A DNA stretch of 5,109 nt from the NCBI GenBank assembly GCA_016297945.1, contig JAEDFR010000135.1, forward strand, positions 1 through 5,109, given 5' to 3'. Positions 5,073 through 5,109 of the stretch are shown piece by piece. The translations under genes were made by a program, and so were the position numbers. Position 1 is the stretch's first letter, and each line of letters starts with the position of its first letter. The notes under the pieces were generated by a model. It saw nothing but the letters and a program-made list of their open reading frames with translations, was not told the DNA's origin and ran no database searches. Origin of the DNA: Lachnospiraceae bacterium (GTDB lineage: Bacteria; Bacillota; Clostridia; Lachnospirales; Lachnospiraceae).

Positions 5073-5109
5073 GGTCATACTTTTCATGCTCGCATGAAAA
5101 AGTATGACT
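5073..5109. repeat. Long hairpin-forming inverted repeat cut by the window edge
   Basis: GTCATACTTTTCATGC (5074-5089) pairs with 5092-5108 around a 2-base loop. This gives a 16-bp stem with a single bulged A in the right arm, plus a G-T pair at 5073/5109 that may continue outside the window. It is preceded by GGTCA-AAA-GGTCA (5065-5077). The near-zero loop and near-perfect arms resemble an intergenic REP-like or MITE-like element, or a very strong terminator of a gene beyond the edge. The window ends before this can be settled. Confidence 0.6.

Overview
The window reads as chromosomal DNA from a low-GC, AT-rich Gram-positive bacterium, most likely a member of the Clostridia (Lachnospiraceae-like). 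The pointers are the strong AAGGAG-type ribosome binding sites, a lipoprotein signal peptide, U-tract intrinsic terminators, a tRNA gene with no encoded CCA end, and the architecture of the large sensor kinase. This placement is inferred from style; no marker gene settles it.

Layout from left to right. Positions 1-149 hold no gene I can support. Positions 150-4010 hold a two-gene unit on the minus strand. It is read first through a 912-residue membrane hybrid histidine kinase (1272-4010) and then, after a 72-base gap without a terminator, through a 349-residue lipoprotein of the SurA/PrsA parvulin type (150-1199). Positions 4011-4352 are a dense non-coding control region. It contains a likely kinase promoter whose -10 lies in one arm of an inverted repeat, a second inverted repeat in the leader, a minus-strand intrinsic terminator, a possible upstream promoter with a palindrome, and one perfect Spo0A-box heptamer. 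Positions 4353-4412 encode a possible 19-residue peptide on the plus strand. A 21-bp inverted repeat (4438-4525) then probably ends transcription from both sides. Positions 4527-4760 encode a 77-residue protein with two membrane segments on the minus strand. Four 11-bp direct repeats resembling Gram-positive PhoP boxes precede it. A tRNA-Trp gene (4886-4956, minus) follows with its own promoter and terminator. The right edge cuts through a long hairpin-forming repeat.

How the parts may work together: the kinase carries every phosphorelay module up to the HPt domain but no DNA-binding output, so its final partner must be encoded elsewhere. The lipoprotein downstream would act outside the membrane, possibly on folding of envelope proteins, and is probably co-expressed with the kinase. 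The 77-residue membrane protein looks independently controlled by an OmpR/PhoB-family response regulator. No mobile element, CRISPR array or defence system is visible. The most interesting material is in the control regions and the small genes.
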